A DNA stretch of 5,948 bases from an uncultured Acidimicrobiia bacterium. GTDB taxonomy: Bacteria; Actinomycetota; Acidimicrobiia; Spongiisociales; JAENVV01. How positions within the stretch are numbered: the stretch's first letter is position 1; every line of letters starts with the position of its first letter. The DNA is taken from the NCBI GenBank assembly GCA_905480085.1, contig CAJQPD010000325.1:1-5948 (forward strand), written 5' to 3'. This document shows positions 5,406-5,948 of this stretch, one piece after another. The translations under genes and the position numbers were made by a program. The notes under the pieces were generated by a model. That model made no database searches, had not been told where the DNA came from, and worked only from the letters and a program-made list of their open reading frames with translations.

Positions 5406-5430
5406 CGGTTCGTTTTGAAACGGTTAACCG
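5406..5430 (+). other. Nested palindromes around the TTG start of the SulP gene
   Basis: CGTTT-TG-AAACG (5411-5422) and the perfect 10-bp palindrome CGGTTAACCG (5421-5430) adjoin, and CGGTT at 5406-5410 can also pair with AACCG at 5426-5430. The RNA could fold into a stem of up to 10 bp with a 3-base bulge and the TTG codon at the tip. This could limit initiation or serve as a DNA-binding site; chance is possible. Confidence 0.4.
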
Positions 5431-5948
5431 CCCACAAACTAAGCGTCTACGACGTCGTCGCCGGAATCAGCGTCGCCCTGGTGCTGATTCCCCAAGCGTT
5501 GGCTTACGCGCAGCTGGCTGGCATGCCAGCCTACGTGGGCCTGTTTGCGGCGATCCTCCCGACGATCATCGCTGCCTTCTTCGCTTCTTCTCCGTACCTG
5601 CAGACCGGTCCGGTCGCCATGACGGCGCTCTTGACCTTCGGTGTGCTGGCCGGCTCTGGTGCGACCACCGGCTCCGCCGAGTACATGAAGCTGGCAGCCT
5701 TCCTCGCCCTGATGGTCGGCGTCATCCGCGTCGGACTCGGCCTCACCGGCGGAGGGTTCATCGCCTATCTGATGTCACAGCCCGTCGTAGCCGGGTTTAG
5801 CGCGGCATCAGCCATCTTGATCAGTGCCAGCCAACTCCCCAAGGCGCTCGGGGTATCGGCCGGCAACGGTGGGCTACTCGTCGAGGCAGGCCGCTCTCTC
5901 ACCGCAACGTGGGATTGGCGGGCCGTGACGTTGTCGATCACGACCATC
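5415..5948 (+). CDS. SulP-family anion transporter (partial, C-terminus off the right edge)
   Basis: I translated this frame by hand: 178 residues in the window, no stop. It shows the SulP N-terminal pattern: YDVVAGISVALVLIPQALAY (12-31), AQLAGMPAYVGLFAAILP (32-49), the SSPYLQTGPVAMTALL block (57-72) and QPVVAGFSAASAILISASQL (127-146). Several membrane helices are evident. SulP proteins move sulfate, bicarbonate or other anions, usually with Na+ or H+; a STAS domain is expected beyond the edge. The start is probably the TTG at 5415: an in-frame TAG at 5400-5402 prevents longer forms, and the next start codon would cut the conserved first helix. Only a weak AGG (5401-5403) serves as ribosome-binding site. 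The gene follows the dioxygenase by 22 bases and is probably co-transcribed, with translation helped by the ribosome ending at 5392. In this setting sulfate or sulfite transport is likely, but bicarbonate uptake is possible. Confidence 0.88.
   Translation, partial: MKRLTAHKLSVYDVVAGISVALVLIPQALAYAQLAGMPAYVGLFAAILPTIIAAFFASSPYLQTGPVAMTALLTFGVLAGSGATTGSAEYMKLAAFLALMVGVIRVGLGLTGGGFIAYLMSQPVVAGFSAASAILISASQLPKALGVSAGNGGLLVEAGRSLTATWDWRAVTLSITTI

Noticed and set aside
4655..5437. A 260-residue minus-strand open frame
   Set aside because: It is antisense to the ETHE1-like domain, which has all its metal-ligand motifs. It is a shadow.

Overview
This window looks like a sulfur-metabolism locus from a moderately high-GC bacterium (roughly 60% GC by eye). 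GTG and TTG starts, a six-unit DUF5671 membrane protein and the style of the DsrE2, TusA and Fe-S proteins fit an actinobacterial lineage, or possibly Chloroflexota. There is no rRNA or other taxonomic marker, so this placement is a weak inference. I see no mobile element, tRNA, CRISPR array or phage gene.

Left block (1-1470, all minus strand): dsrE2, then tusA, then a four-cluster [4Fe-4S] electron-transfer subunit of the DMSO-reductase (molybdopterin) superfamily that runs off the left edge. DsrE2 and TusA are cytoplasmic sulfur (persulfide) carrier proteins. The Fe-S protein would be the electron-transfer arm of a membrane oxidoreductase such as a sulfite dehydrogenase (SoeB-like) or a polysulfide/thiosulfate reductase; its catalytic and membrane partners should lie left of the window.

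Regulator (1604-1927, plus): a small ArsR-family repressor divergent from dsrE2. The intergenic region holds a 28-bp imperfect inverted repeat overlapping a good candidate dsrE2 promoter. It is the probable operator and suggests sulfur- or redox-responsive control.

Centre (1965-4095, minus): a two-gene unit separated by one base. The upstream gene is a small membrane-anchored protein with a probable NTF2-like outer domain. The downstream gene is a large polytopic protein made of six DUF5671-type units plus a soluble C-terminal domain. Neither has a known function; their position inside the sulfur locus is the most novel aspect of the window.

Right block (4271-5948, plus): a rhodanese/ETHE1-like persulfide dioxygenase fusion, followed after 22 bp by a SulP-family anion transporter cut by the right edge. 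The 175-bp divergent region before it holds a perfect 12-bp palindrome and a 12-bp segment matching the arsR/dsrE2 operator at 11 of 12 positions, so the two blocks may form one regulon.

Working model (inference): reduced sulfur is carried as protein persulfide by DsrE2/TusA, rhodanese moves it to glutathione or another low-molecular-weight thiol, the ETHE1-like domain oxidises the persulfide to sulfite, an oxidoreductase using the Fe-S subunit may oxidise sulfite to sulfate, and SulP moves the resulting anion. Several gene starts were reassigned from ribosome-binding sites and family N-termini; these are noted in the entries.
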